64,000 nucleotides of DNA. It comes from UBA5189 sp040389445 (GTDB taxonomy: Bacteria; Chloroflexota; Limnocylindria; Limnocylindrales; CSP1-4). Location of the stretch: assembly GCA_040389445.1 (NCBI GenBank), contig JAZJZX010000025.1, positions 1 to 64,000 on the forward strand, read 5' to 3'. The position numbers and the translations under genes were made by a program. Shown here one piece after another: positions 9,206 through 18,800 of this stretch. Under the pieces are notes generated by a model. The model was not told where the DNA came from. It did not search any database and saw nothing but the letters and a program-made list of their open reading frames with translations. Within the stretch, counting starts at the first letter, position 1, and each line of letters starts with the position of its first letter.

Positions 9206-10666
9206 GCGTACGGTCGCGGCCGACTCCCTCGTATCGCGGGCGGTCGCCGGCCGCGGTCGCCACAGCCGGGGCGCGGCGAGGAACCCGAGGAGCGCGACGA
9301 AGACCCCCATCGCGATCGCGGCACCGAGGCCCGGCGCGGCGCCTGCGTTGGCGCGGACGCCGGCCGCGATCAGGGCGCCGGCAATCCCGGTACCGAGAGC
9401 GGTACCGAGCGCATCGGAGAGCGAGATCGCGGCCGTCGCGGTTCCCTGCTCCTCCGGCGGGGCGTCACGCAGGACGATGATCGCAAACTGCGAATAGCTC
9501 AGGCCCATCCCGAGGCCCGCAATCGCGAAGAACGGGATCGCGATCCAGGCCGGCACCACCGGGAGCAGGGCGAGGGCCACGCCGGCCATGCCCACGGCCA
9601 CGACCGGAAACCCGAGGCGCACGAATCGTTCGGGCCCGGTTCGCACGGAATGTCGCGACTGGTACCAGGCCCCCACGCTCCAGGAGACCGTTGCGGCGGA
9701 GAGCGCGATGCCCGCCCCGAACGCGGACCATCCGCGAACCTCCTGGAGCAGCAGGGTGATGTTGGCGTCGACCGTGAAGAAGGCGAAGGTCAGGACGCCA
9801 CGAAGCAGGACGGCGGCCGGGAAGCCGCGCGCCAGCCGGAGCGTCCCCGCGGGCGTCAGTTGGTGGAAGGCATACCCTCCGATCGCGAGACCGAGCCCGG
9901 CCATCGAGATCAGGACAAGGAGGTCCGGCTGGAGCAGGGCCGTGGTCAGGATGCCGGTCCCGACGGCCGTCGCGACGGCCAGCAGGTACCGCCGTGTCCA
10001 CCCGCGCCGGCCGATTCCGGGCTGGACGCTCGGGCCGTTCGTCTCTTGGGGCAGCCGCCGCATGGCGCGGCTTGCGATCGTGCCGGCGATCGCGATGAGC
10101 GGCAGGAGGCCGAGGAAGACGGCTCGCCAGTGCCACGTTTCGGCGACGAAGCCGGCGATCGCGGGACCCACGAGTCCGGGAACCACCCAGGCGCCGGAGA
10201 GCGTGGCGAACATCCGCGGACGCAGGTGCTCCGGCAGGCTTCGTCCGATCGCGACATACGCCACCGGAGGGACCGTTCCACCACCCACGCCCTGGATGAA
10301 CCGGCCGACCACGACCATCGGCATCGAGGTCGCAAACCCGCTGATGAACAGCCCGATGGCGAACAGCCCGAGGCCGATGACGAACGGGAAGGCGACCCCG
10401 CGCTCATCGATGAGACCTCCCACCACCGTGATGCCGATGAGGGAGCCGAGGAAGAATGCGGCGAAGACGGCTCCATAGAGTTCGAGGCCGCCCAGTTCGC
10501 GGGCCACGATGGGCATGGCCGTGGACACGGCCAGCGCCTCGGCAGCGACCAGCGTGATGGTCAGGACGAGGCCGACCGTCAGCGGGCGCCGATCCGGAGT
10601 CCAGAGCGAGTCGGGTCGGTGGCGGGGGCCTGCGGGCAGGCTGGTCTCAGGGCGCGGGCTGGTCAC
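9203..10666 (-). CDS. MFS transporter, probable drug/metabolite exporter
   Basis: Integral membrane protein of 487 residues with about 14 hydrophobic segments, as in DHA2-type proton-driven exporters. Family features include the loop-2/3 motif GGLIDERGVAFPF, the GRFIQGVGGGTVPP motif-C-like helix and the late DALGTALGTGIAGA helix. The N-terminal 25 residues are a hydrophilic, Pro/Arg-rich cytoplasmic tail. It follows the cupin gene by 22 bp on the same strand. The exported substrate cannot be told from the sequence. Confidence 0.85.
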   Translation of the reverse strand: MTSPRPETSLPAGPRHRPDSLWTPDRRPLTVGLVLTITLVAAEALAVSTAMPIVARELGGLELYGAVFAAFFLGSLIGITVVGGLIDERGVAFPFVIGLGLFAIGLFISGFATSMPMVVVGRFIQGVGGGTVPPVAYVAIGRSLPEHLRPRMFATLSGAWVVPGLVGPAIAGFVAETWHWRAVFLGLLPLIAIAGTIASRAMRRLPQETNGPSVQPGIGRRGWTRRYLLAVATAVGTGILTTALLQPDLLVLISMAGLGLAIGGYAFHQLTPAGTLRLARGFPAAVLLRGVLTFAFFTVDANITLLLQEVRGWSAFGAGIALSAATVSWSVGAWYQSRHSVRTGPERFVRLGFPVVAVGMAGVALALLPVVPAWIAIPFFAIAGLGMGLSYSQFAIIVLRDAPPEEQGTATAAISLSDALGTALGTGIAGALIAAGVRANAGAAPGLGAAIAMGVFVALLGFLAAPRLWRPRPATARDTRESAATVR

Positions 10667-10688
10667 CCGCGGAGTATGCCGGTCGTGG

Positions 10689-11048
10689 TCAGCCCTTCAA
10701 TTCCACGCCGATGACGACGAGCGGACCGGTACCGGTGTTCTCCAGCGTGTGGGCACCGTTGCCTTCCGACCAGAGCACCGGCGGCATCACGAACGGCGGG
10801 TTCATCGCTCCGGTATCCAGCATGACCGCGCCGTCCGGATCGCGGCGGATGAAGCTGGTTCCGGACACGACGTACATGACGGTGGGGGCCCGGTGGGTGT
10901 GGACCGGGGTCGTGTCGCCGGGGGAGATCGTCGTCTCCACGACTCGAACCCGCTCGTTCTCCCAGAGGACGCGATGGTGGTCCGGCGCCGCCGTGGGTCC
11001 GTCCAGCGAGTCCGGCCAGGGCCAGGGATCCGGCGGCTTCGTGGTCAT
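10689..11048 (-). CDS. Cupin domain protein
   Basis: Small 119-residue single-domain cupin. The first motif is visible as TTPVHTHRAPTVMYVVSG (metal-ligand histidines and the following strand); the second is degenerate around the GAHTLENTG stretch. Cupins of this size may be metal-dependent enzymes or small-molecule binders, and no specific role can be read here. The ATG overlaps the preceding NTF2-like gene by four bases (ATGA), so both are probably made together after hemY. Confidence 0.8.
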   Translation of the reverse strand: MTTKPPDPWPWPDSLDGPTAAPDHHRVLWENERVRVVETTISPGDTTPVHTHRAPTVMYVVSGTSFIRRDPDGAVMLDTGAMNPPFVMPPVLWSEGNGAHTLENTGTGPLVVIGVELKG

Positions 11049-11509
11049 CGCGGTTCGTCTCCACCCATTCGTTCGACAAACGCCGATCGCCAGGCCGGCG
11101 CCTCGAAGGGCTCCGCGAAGTACTCGGTCTCCCGGTAGACCTTCCCGTCGCGCAGCTCCACGAAAGCCGCGTAGAACCAGGTGGCCCCGTCCGGGTATCT
11201 GATCGTCCCGTCGGCCCACCACGAATCGCCGCTCCCGACGATCCGCTGGACGGAGTACAGCGGGGTCATGACCCAGCGATCCTCGCTACCGATGAGGCGC
11301 CCCGTCCGCACTTCCGGCAGCCCACCCGGAAAATGGTCGACGATCTCGCGCATGTTGGCATCACCGCGGATCCGTTCACCTGACTGTGGCCACTCCGATG
11401 TCCAGTCCGTGTGCCGGAGCTCAGCCAGCCGATCCAGATCGTTGTCGTTCGTGGCTCGCATGTACGCGCGGACGATGTCTTCGTTGGTCGGGTCGGGCAT
11501 CCGGCTCAC
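11045..11509 (-). CDS. NTF2-like (SnoaL/ester-cyclase fold) protein
   Basis: A 154-residue protein with the SnoaL/NTF2 pattern: the N-terminal helix NEDIVRAYMRATNDNDLDRL, an aromatic and acidic pocket, and the closing strands TWFYAAFVELRDGKVYRETEYF. Relatives include polyketide cyclases, isomerases and non-enzymatic binding proteins, so function stays open. It starts inside the hemY stop (ATGA overlap) and ends inside the cupin start, placing it firmly in the heme-associated operon. MSR or the internal MPD could be the start. Confidence 0.78.
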   Translation of the reverse strand: MSRMPDPTNEDIVRAYMRATNDNDLDRLAELRHTDWTSEWPQSGERIRGDANMREIVDHFPGGLPEVRTGRLIGSEDRWVMTPLYSVQRIVGSGDSWWADGTIRYPDGATWFYAAFVELRDGKVYRETEYFAEPFEAPAWRSAFVERMGGDEPR

Positions 11510-13032
11510 CTCAAGGTCATGACAGTCGGGTCGGCGTGTTCGTCGGGCACCAGCCTACCCCTTGATCCAGGGTCCCGGAGCGCTACTCCGATCCCTTGAG
11601 CGTGCAGGTCGTGGTCGTCAGCGCCGCCCAGGACATCCTGTACGCGTGCTGCTGCGGCGCGTCCCTGGGCGATGCAGTCGGGCACTCCGGCGCCACGGTA
11701 CGACGCGCCTGCCAGCACGAGGTTCGGCATCCCGGCGAGCGCCTGGACCGCCGCGGCCACCCGATCGAGATGGCCCACGGTGTAGTGCGGCATCGCGGCG
11801 TGCCAGCGCGCGACCCGGGTCAGGACGGGCTCGCCGCGCACGCCCATGGTCGCCTCGATGTCCCGCCGGGCGGCGGCCGCGATCTCGGTATCCGGGCCGG
11901 CCAGGAGCCGCTCTCCATTCGACCCGATGAACGCGCGCAGGAGAACCATCCCGTCGGGCGCGCGGCCGGCCCACTTGCCCGAACTCCAGGTGGACGCCCG
12001 GATCGACAGCGGCTCGCCGCCGGCGACGAGGAACCCGTGGCCGGCGAGTGGCTCCGGGAACTGGTCGGCTCGGTAGCCGAGCGAAACCACCCCGGTCGAG
12101 CCGTGGGGGATGGTGCGGAGGGATCGAGCCGCATCGGCCGCCATCGAGTCGAGGAGGCCGGCGGCGATCGGGGCCGGCGCCGTCAGCACGACCGCGTCCG
12201 CGTGGAGGCGCGCGCCACCGGCGAGCCGGAGTGCAAACCCTGGAGCCTGCCGCTCGAGGTCGGCGACCTGCGTGTTCGACCGGACGGTGACCGACGGCAT
12301 CGCCTCGAGCGCTCCCACGAGCGCATCCGTCAACTGGCCCATCCCGTCGGCGAGGCTGAGGAATGGCGACCCGCCGCCCTCGTCGTCCCCGTCGCGCTGC
12401 TTCCGGGCATGTCCCTGGGCCAGGCTGGCGAGCAGCAGCGAGCGGTGGTCACGCTCGGCTTCGCGCAGCTGGGGGACGACGGCGTCGAGGCTCAGCTCGT
12501 CGATCGGGGTGCCGTAGACGCCGCCGAGGAGCGGGCCGGCCAGTCGCTCCACGAACGCGCCCCCGAGCCGACGGCGCAGGAACGCGCCGACCGCGACGTC
12601 GCCATCGTGCCCGTCCCGCGGGAGCATGAGGTCCAGGCCCATGCGCACCTTCTCGAACGGTGAGAACAGGCGGGTCGTGACGAACGGGCGCAGCCTCGTC
12701 GGGAGGACGAGGCCCATCCCGTCCGGCAGCCGGACGAACCGTCCCCGCGTCCGGACGTTGACCGCCCGCGGGTCGGTCGGCCGGATGATCGCGTCACCGA
12801 GACCGAGCTCGCGACACAACTCGAGCGCGGCCGGGCGGTACGTGACGAACGAATCAGGGCCGGACTCGACGAGGAACCCATCGACGCGCTCCGTCCGGAC
12901 CTTGCCGCCCAGCCGATCGGTCGTCTCGACGAGCATGGTCGGGATCCCGGCCCGGCCCAGCGCGTAGGCCGCCGTCAGTCCGGTGATCCCGCCACCGACA
13001 ACCGCGACCGTCATCGTTGACGCGCCCGTCAT
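11506..13032 (-). CDS. hemY: Protoporphyrinogen/coproporphyrinogen III oxidase
   Basis: FAD-dependent oxidase of late heme synthesis, acting on protoporphyrinogen IX or, in the coproporphyrin-dependent branch, coproporphyrinogen III. The dinucleotide-binding motif VAVVGGGITGLTAAYALG is near the N-terminus, followed by LGGKVRTE and ESGPDSF; the C-terminal FAD motif is near GASYRGAGVPDCIAQG. Length (508) is slightly above the norm because of a hydrophilic tail after VQDVLGG. An 18-bp duplication at the 5' end gives two in-frame ATGs (13032 and 13014). It lies between the radical SAM and NTF2 genes in a heme cluster. Confidence 0.92.
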   Translation of the reverse strand: MTGASTMTVAVVGGGITGLTAAYALGRAGIPTMLVETTDRLGGKVRTERVDGFLVESGPDSFVTYRPAALELCRELGLGDAIIRPTDPRAVNVRTRGRFVRLPDGMGLVLPTRLRPFVTTRLFSPFEKVRMGLDLMLPRDGHDGDVAVGAFLRRRLGGAFVERLAGPLLGGVYGTPIDELSLDAVVPQLREAERDHRSLLLASLAQGHARKQRDGDDEGGGSPFLSLADGMGQLTDALVGALEAMPSVTVRSNTQVADLERQAPGFALRLAGGARLHADAVVLTAPAPIAAGLLDSMAADAARSLRTIPHGSTGVVSLGYRADQFPEPLAGHGFLVAGGEPLSIRASTWSSGKWAGRAPDGMVLLRAFIGSNGERLLAGPDTEIAAAARRDIEATMGVRGEPVLTRVARWHAAMPHYTVGHLDRVAAAVQALAGMPNLVLAGASYRGAGVPDCIAQGRAAAARVQDVLGGADDHDLHAQGIGVALRDPGSRGRLVPDEHADPTVMTLR

Positions 13033-13048
13033 CGTCGACGCGCCCGGC

Positions 13049-14369
13049 TCATTGCTCCGGGTTGCCGGCGAGCGGCGGGACGAACGGGCAGAGCGGATCC
13101 GACTCGAGGAAGTCGCCCGTCCACGCGTACGCCCGAGCCCGCGAACCCCCGCACACGCGGGCGTACTCGCAGCGACCGCAGCGACCTTTGTACGTCGTCA
13201 CGTCGCGCAGGCTGGTGAACACCGGATGCGTCCGGTAGAGCTCGACCAGGTCGTCGGTCCGGACGTTCCCCGTCCTGACCGGGAGGAACCCTGAGGGGTG
13301 AACCGATCCGTCGTAGGCGATGAACATGATCCCGTTGCCGTCCCGGACGCCGAAGCCGCGACCCACGGACGTCGCCGCGACCGCCGCCTCGTCCCTGCCT
13401 TCGGCGACCATCTTCCGGATCGCGACCCGCCGATAATGGGTCGCCTCGGTCGTCTTGATCTGGAACGGCGCCGTCTTTGAGAGATCGTAGAGCCAATGGT
13501 TGAGCCGCTCGGACTCGGCCGGCCGGATCTCCCGGAGGCTGGCACCACGGCCCATCGAGATGAGGAAGAACAGGCTCCAGCGCAGGATCCCGAGGGTCTT
13601 CATGAGCTCGTAGGCGGCCGCCAGGTCGGGCAGGGTCTCGTCGGTCACGAGCGTGTTGATCTGCAGCGGCAGGTCCAGCCGGTGCGCCCACTCCACGGCC
13701 CGCATGGTCATGTCGAACGTGCCCGGCACCCCGCGGAATCCGTCGTGGCGAGCGGGGTCGGAGCCGTCGATGCTGAGCGACATCGTCTGGATCCCGGCGA
13801 CCTTCAGGGCCGCCAGCCGCTCGATCGTCATGTCCGGGGTCACCGCCGGGGCGAGCGACGCCCCGATCCCGCGCTCCGTCGCGCCCGCGACCAGGGTCTC
13901 GAGGTCCGGGCGGCGCAGCGGATCGCCGCCGGTGAACACGACGTGCGGGTACGGTCGCCCGAAGCCGGTCACCCGGTCGAGGAGCGCGACGCCCTCCTGG
14001 GTGGTCAGCTCGGCCGGATCCCGTTCGGGCATCGCCGTCGCCCGGCAGTGCCGGCACGCGAGGCCGCACGAGAGGGTCGTCTCCCAGTAGACGAGCATCG
14101 GCGCGCGGTTGTAGACGTAGCCCTCGGGCCGAACGGCCCCGACAGCGGTCGGATGGCNNNNNNNNNNNNNNNNNNNNNNNNNNNNNNNNNNNNNNNNNNN
14201 NNNNNNNNNNNNNNNNNNNNNNNNNNNNNNNNNNNNNNNNNNNNNNNNNNNNNNNNNCGCCGGGATGGCCGCCGGGATGGCCGCCGGGATGGCCGCCGGG
14301 ATGGCCGCCGGGATGGCCGCCGGGGTGGGCAGGGCGCTCGACGACCGGGTCTTCGATCAGCTGGCTCAT
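13049..14369 (-). CDS. Radical SAM/SPASM protein (TIGR04053-like) with GGHP-repeat N-terminus; spans assembly gap
   Basis: Radical SAM protein lying between hemH and hemY, so a heme-related role is likely but unproven. The [4Fe-4S] motif CGLACRHC follows LVYWETTLS, and a C-terminal SPASM-like cysteine set (CGRCEYARVCGG, PLCPF) is present. The start proposed is the ATG at 14369, preceded by GAGG at good spacing and read as MSQLIEDPVVERPAHP followed by GGHP units. The gap interrupts this array; the frame beyond it resumes with HPTAVGAVRPEGY and runs into the core. The true number of repeats is unknown, so the span is not a multiple of three. An internal ATG at 14098 is less likely because YNRAP directly upstream matches the family start region. 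Confidence 0.85.
14158..14257. other. Assembly gap (100 N) inside a tandem array
   Basis: One hundred Ns, a conventional placeholder for unknown length. The left edge ends in ggatggc and the right edge starts in the 12-bp unit cgggatggccgc, so the gap lies within that array. Confidence 0.95.
14258..14330. repeat. 12-bp tandem repeat encoding GGHP
   Basis: Five or more copies of cgggatggccgc, read on the minus strand as Gly-Gly-His-Pro in the N-terminus of the radical SAM gene. The array continues into the assembly gap. Confidence 0.92.
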
Positions 14370-14398
14370 GGTCGACCTCGTTGTCTGGTGGTGGTCGG

Positions 14399-15340
14399 TC
14401 AGGACACGCCCGCCGGCTCGGTGGACGCATCGTCGAGGGCGGCTGCCGCGACGTCGGCCAGCCCGGCGACGAAGATCGGGTCGTCGTTCATCGAGCGTGC
14501 TCGCTCAAGTCGGACGCCCACGGATCGGGCGACACCCTGTGCCTCGATATCGATGTCGTAGAGGACCTCGAGGTGATCGGCCACGAACCCGACGGGACGG
14601 ACCACGATCTCCGTGACGCCGGCCGCTGCGAGTCGCCGGATCTCGGCGAGGATGTCCGGGCCCAGCCATGCCTCGCCGGTCCGCCCGGCGCTCTGGTAGG
14701 CGAACGCGTAGTCGGTCAGGCCAAGCCGCTCGGCGACGAGGGCGGCCGTCCCGGCAAGTTCGTCCGGGTACGGATCTCCCTCGGCCACGACCCGTGCCGG
14801 CAGGCTGTGGGCAGTGAACATCACCAGGACGCGCGCCCGGTCGGGGAACCGGGCCAGCGCCTCACTCGTCGTCGCGGCCAGCGCCTCGATGAAGCGCGGC
14901 TGGTCGTACCACGAGTCCACGAAGACGGCCGAGGGCGCCCCCTCACCAAGGTCGGCCAGCGCGGCATGCACGGCTCGCCGATAACCCGTGCCGTTCGACG
15001 ACTGCTGGGGAGCCAGGGCGATGGCGACGAATCGCTCGACACCATCCTCGGCCATCCCCTCGACGATCCGGCCGATCCGTGGTTCGATGTGGCGCATCCC
15101 GGCGTAGACCCGCACCGGCCGATCACGAGTCGCCAGCTCGGCCTCGAGGGCGGCCCGCTGCGCCTCCACGATCCGTGACAGCGGTGACCCACCGCCGATC
15201 GCCCGGTAGCGGCCGACGAGTTCCTCCAGGAGATCCGGCGGCGGCGGATTGCCCCGCCGGATGTCCGTGTAGTAGGCCTCCACCTGGTCGAGGCGGTTGG
15301 GGCTGCCATAGGCCATGAGGAGAACGGCGTCGGCGCTCAC
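14399..15340 (-). CDS. hemH: Ferrochelatase (protoporphyrin or coproporphyrin)
   Basis: Inserts ferrous iron into the porphyrin at the end of heme synthesis. The 313-residue protein matches the shorter soluble bacterial enzymes. Signatures are LLMAYGSPN at the N-terminus, MFTAHSLPARV with the conserved catalytic histidine, and YQSAGRTGEAWLGPD. The GTG start at 15340 is fixed by an upstream GGAGGAAGG six bases away. It is followed by the radical SAM gene after 29 bp and then hemY. No HemQ is in the window, so the sequence alone does not say whether this is the coproporphyrin route (CpfC). Confidence 0.93.
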   Translation of the reverse strand: MSADAVLLMAYGSPNRLDQVEAYYTDIRRGNPPPPDLLEELVGRYRAIGGGSPLSRIVEAQRAALEAELATRDRPVRVYAGMRHIEPRIGRIVEGMAEDGVERFVAIALAPQQSSNGTGYRRAVHAALADLGEGAPSAVFVDSWYDQPRFIEALAATTSEALARFPDRARVLVMFTAHSLPARVVAEGDPYPDELAGTAALVAERLGLTDYAFAYQSAGRTGEAWLGPDILAEIRRLAAAGVTEIVVRPVGFVADHLEVLYDIDIEAQGVARSVGVRLERARSMNDDPIFVAGLADVAAAALDDASTEPAGVS

Positions 15341-15518
15341 AGGGCCTTCCTCCGGGTGTGTGCTCGTGGACCGGCCGGGAAGGCACGGACCGATCGTGCG
15401 CCTGCGCGCAGCGACAATCGTGTGACGTCCGGGTCCGAGTTGGGAGGGCCGGTCGGCCCTGTTCGGCGAGCCATAGGCCCCGCCGGGCCCTCGTCGGGCG
15501 CTCGTGGGGCGCCCGGGT

Positions 15519-15804
15519 TCAGCCCCGCGGCTCACCGAGCGTCGCAGGAGGGAACCCGGTCCGGTGCCAGGTGTCCTCGAAGGCCAGCAGCTGGGCGTTC
15601 GTTCTTGCGGCCCGACTCGTCCTTGAGGATCACGTTGTCGTCCCGGTTCGAGTTGAACGGCGGATCGAGGTAGCCGAGGTCCACAGACCCATCCGGGACG
15701 TGCTTCGGTAGGGTCTCCAGGTTGTAGCGGTAGTAGAGGACATCGGTCTCTGGTGCGGCCGCGATCGCGGTCAAGGGCTTGGCTGCCTTCGCGGCTTCGC
15801 TCAC
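15519..15804 (-). pseudogene. Truncated, frameshifted DNA (adenine) methyltransferase remnant
   Basis: The reading frame begins GTGAGC, overlapping the mfd stop by four bases. It gives a recognisable start of an N6-adenine/N4-cytosine methyltransferase: LYYRYNLETL, then VDLGYLDPPFNSNRD with the DPPF catalytic motif. Near 15600 one base-shift is needed to keep homology; the shifted frame reads AQLLAFEDTWH, as in intact relatives, and stops at 15519. Without the shift the frame ends at 15532 after 90 residues. The usual GDN in LYYGDNLE is RYN here. Everything downstream, including most of the enzyme, is missing. It is a dead remnant of a restriction-modification or phage gene. Confidence 0.75.
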
Positions 15805-18800
15805 TCGACCGTGGCGACCTCCGTCACCAGCCGCGCCACCACCGCCTGCGTGAGCCCCCAGCCCGTTTTCGGGTCCTTCGGCAAGCGGATCCGGACCTGG
15901 TTCGAGGCGAAGGTGACCTCGGACGGGCGGACGCCCGGCAGTGCGCCCGGACCCAGCAGCCGCATCGCGGTAGCACGTGAGAGCCCCGCCCCAAATCGGA
16001 CCACCAACTGGCCGTCTTCGCGGGAAATCGAGGACACGCCCGCGGCCTCGGCGGCCAGGCGGAGCTCGGCGACCTCGGTGAGTCGCAGCACGGGCGGGGG
16101 CATCGGGCCAAATCGATCGGTGACCTCCTGCCGGAAGGCGGCGATATCGCCGGCGGAGCGGGCGCGGGCCAGCCGTCGGTAGAGCTCCAGCTTCTGGGCC
16201 ACATCCGGGACATAGTCGTCGGGCAGGTTCGCCTCCAGCGGCAGGTCCACGACCGCAGACGGCGCCTCGACAACCGCAACCCGCCCCTCGCGGGTCGCTT
16301 TCCCCTCCTCGACCGCTTCCGCGAGCATGCGCGAGTAGAGATCGAAACCCACGGCGGCCATGTGGCCGGACTGTTCGCCACCCAGGATGTTCCCCGCCCC
16401 CCGGATCTCCAGATCGGACAGGGCGATCTGGAACCCGGCGCCCAGCTCGGACGCGTTGAAGATCGCCTGGAGCCGCTTGCGCGCGTCCTCGCTCATCCGC
16501 TCGCGCCGCCGGTAGAGCAGGTACGCATAGGCGCGCCGGGACGACCGCCCCACCCGCCCACGGAGCTGGTAGAGCTGCGCGAGTCCAAGCGTGTCCGCCC
16601 GATCGATGATGATCGTGTTGGCGTTCGGGATGTCCAGGCCGGACTCGATGATCGTCGTGCAGACGAGGACATCGGCGGCCCCGGAGGCGAAGGTGAGCAT
16701 CACCTTCTCGAGCACGCCCTCGGGCATCTGGCCGTGCCCGACCACGACCCGGATGTCGGGCAGCATCGTCCGGAGCTGCTCGGCCTGGGCCTCGATCGTC
16801 TCGACCCGGTTGTGAACGTAGAAGACCTGCCCGCCGCGATCGAGCTCGCGGAGCATGGCGTCCCGGACGAGTCCGGCCGACGCCTCCGCCACCCGCGTCT
16901 GGATCGGGAGGCGGTCCTCCGGCGGCGTCTCGATCACGCTCATGTCCCGGATTCCCGCCAGGGCCAGGTTGAGCGTCCGTGGGATGGGCGTGGCGGAGAG
17001 CGTGAGCACGTCCACCTCGCGGCGCATCTGCTTGAGGCGCTCCTTGGCCGCGACCCCGAACCGCTGCTCCTCGTCCACCACGAGCAGGCCCATATCCCGG
17101 AATCGGACGTCCCTGGACAGGAGCCGATGGGTGCCGATCACGATGTCCACGGAACCATCGGCAAGGCCGGCGAGCGTCCGCTCCTGCTCCCTTGCCGAGA
17201 TGAACCGTGACAGGATCCCCACCTTGAGCGGAAAGGTCGCGAACCGGGCGCTGAACGTGGCGTGATGTTGAGCGGCGAGGACCGTGGTCGGGACCAGGAC
17301 CGCGACCTGCTTCCCGTCCTGGATCGCCTTGAAGGCGCCGCGCAGCGCAACCTCCGTCTTGCCGTAGCCGACGTCGCCGACCACGAGCCGGTCCATCGGA
17401 CGACCCGTCTCCATGTCGTGCTTCATCTCGAGGACGGCCCGGAGCTGATCCGGCGTCTCCTCGTACGGGAAGGAAGCCTCCAGCTCCGTCTGCCACGGCG
17501 AATCCCCGGCGAACGCGTGGCCAGCGGCGTTGGCCCGTGCCGCGTACAGCCGGAGCAGTTCCTCGGCGAGATCGGCGACCGCCTTGCGGACACGCTGCTT
17601 CGTCCGCAGCCACTCGGTGCCGCCAAGCTTGCTGAGCTGCGGCCGCTCCCCTCCCGAATAGCGCGTGATCCGGGCGATCTGCTCGACCGGGACGTAGATC
17701 CGGTCGCCCGATGCGAAGCTGATCTCGAGGTAATCGCGCTCGTCGCCCTCGCCGGCGCTCCGCCGGAGCATCTGCTCGTAGCGCGCGACCCCGTGATCGA
17801 TGTGGACGACGAGGTCCCCGGCGGTCAATCGTTCGAGGATGTCCCGGGGCACCACCCGGCGCATCGCCTTGGGACGACGAACGCGGACGTTCCCGAACAA
17901 TTCCCGATCCGTGATGAACAACAGCCCATCCGGGCCACCCGCGAAGCCGCCGTTGAGGCTGCGCTCCACGAGCACGACGGCACCCGGTGGCGGCGGCTCG
18001 ACGACGGCGCCGGTGACCCCCGCCGCGTGGCCCGCCTCCGCAAGCAATTCGGACAGGCGCGGTGCCTGGTCGGACGCGATCACGATCCGCGGTGGCGTCC
18101 CGGCCCCATCCGGCAGCGCGGCCCCGTCCGGCGTCCCGGCCCCGTCCGGCGTCCCGGCCCCGTCCGGCGGCGCGGCCCCGTCCGGCGTTCCGGCCCCGTC
18201 CGGCGTTCCGGCGCCGGATCGCGGCGCGGCGCCGGATCGCCAGTCATCCACGGCCCTGCCGAGCTGCGCCGCTCGGCCGATGGGCAGGGACGGTTCCGAC
18301 CAGCCGAACAGGTCGCCCGAGGACAACCCGCCGCGTGCGATCGACGCGTCGGCCGCAGCCACGGATTCCCAGGTCAGTTCCAGCGTCCGGGAGGCGAGCA
18401 GCCGCGCTTTCCAGTCACGCCGCGTCAGCAGCGTCGCCGGCCATCGGCGCGGCAGATCGCCGGCATCGATGAGCTCGGCTCGGCGCTCGTCGGCCTGTCG
18501 CCACAGGAAGTCGGCAGCCTCGAGGAGATCGCCGGGCTCGTCGAGCACCAGCAGCGTGCCCGGGTCGATGTGGTCCAGCCCCGTGTGCGGAGCGAGAATC
18601 GGGGCCCAGACCTCGGCCGCGTCACCCACCTCGGCCGCGCGCGATCTCGTCGAGGGCCCGTCGCGATGCGTCCCCGACAGGCGATCCAGATCGCCGACCA
18701 TCCGCTCCGGGAGTGACCCGGCCAGGGAACCGAGTCGGGACCCCAGGGCCCCCGATCCATCGGCCGGAAGAAGGAATTCAGACGCCGGCAATAGAGATAC

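Noticed and set aside
15532..17613. Long minus-strand frame overlapping mfd out of phase
   Set aside because: Only its last 90 codons (the methyltransferase remnant) show homology; the rest is a shadow of mfd.
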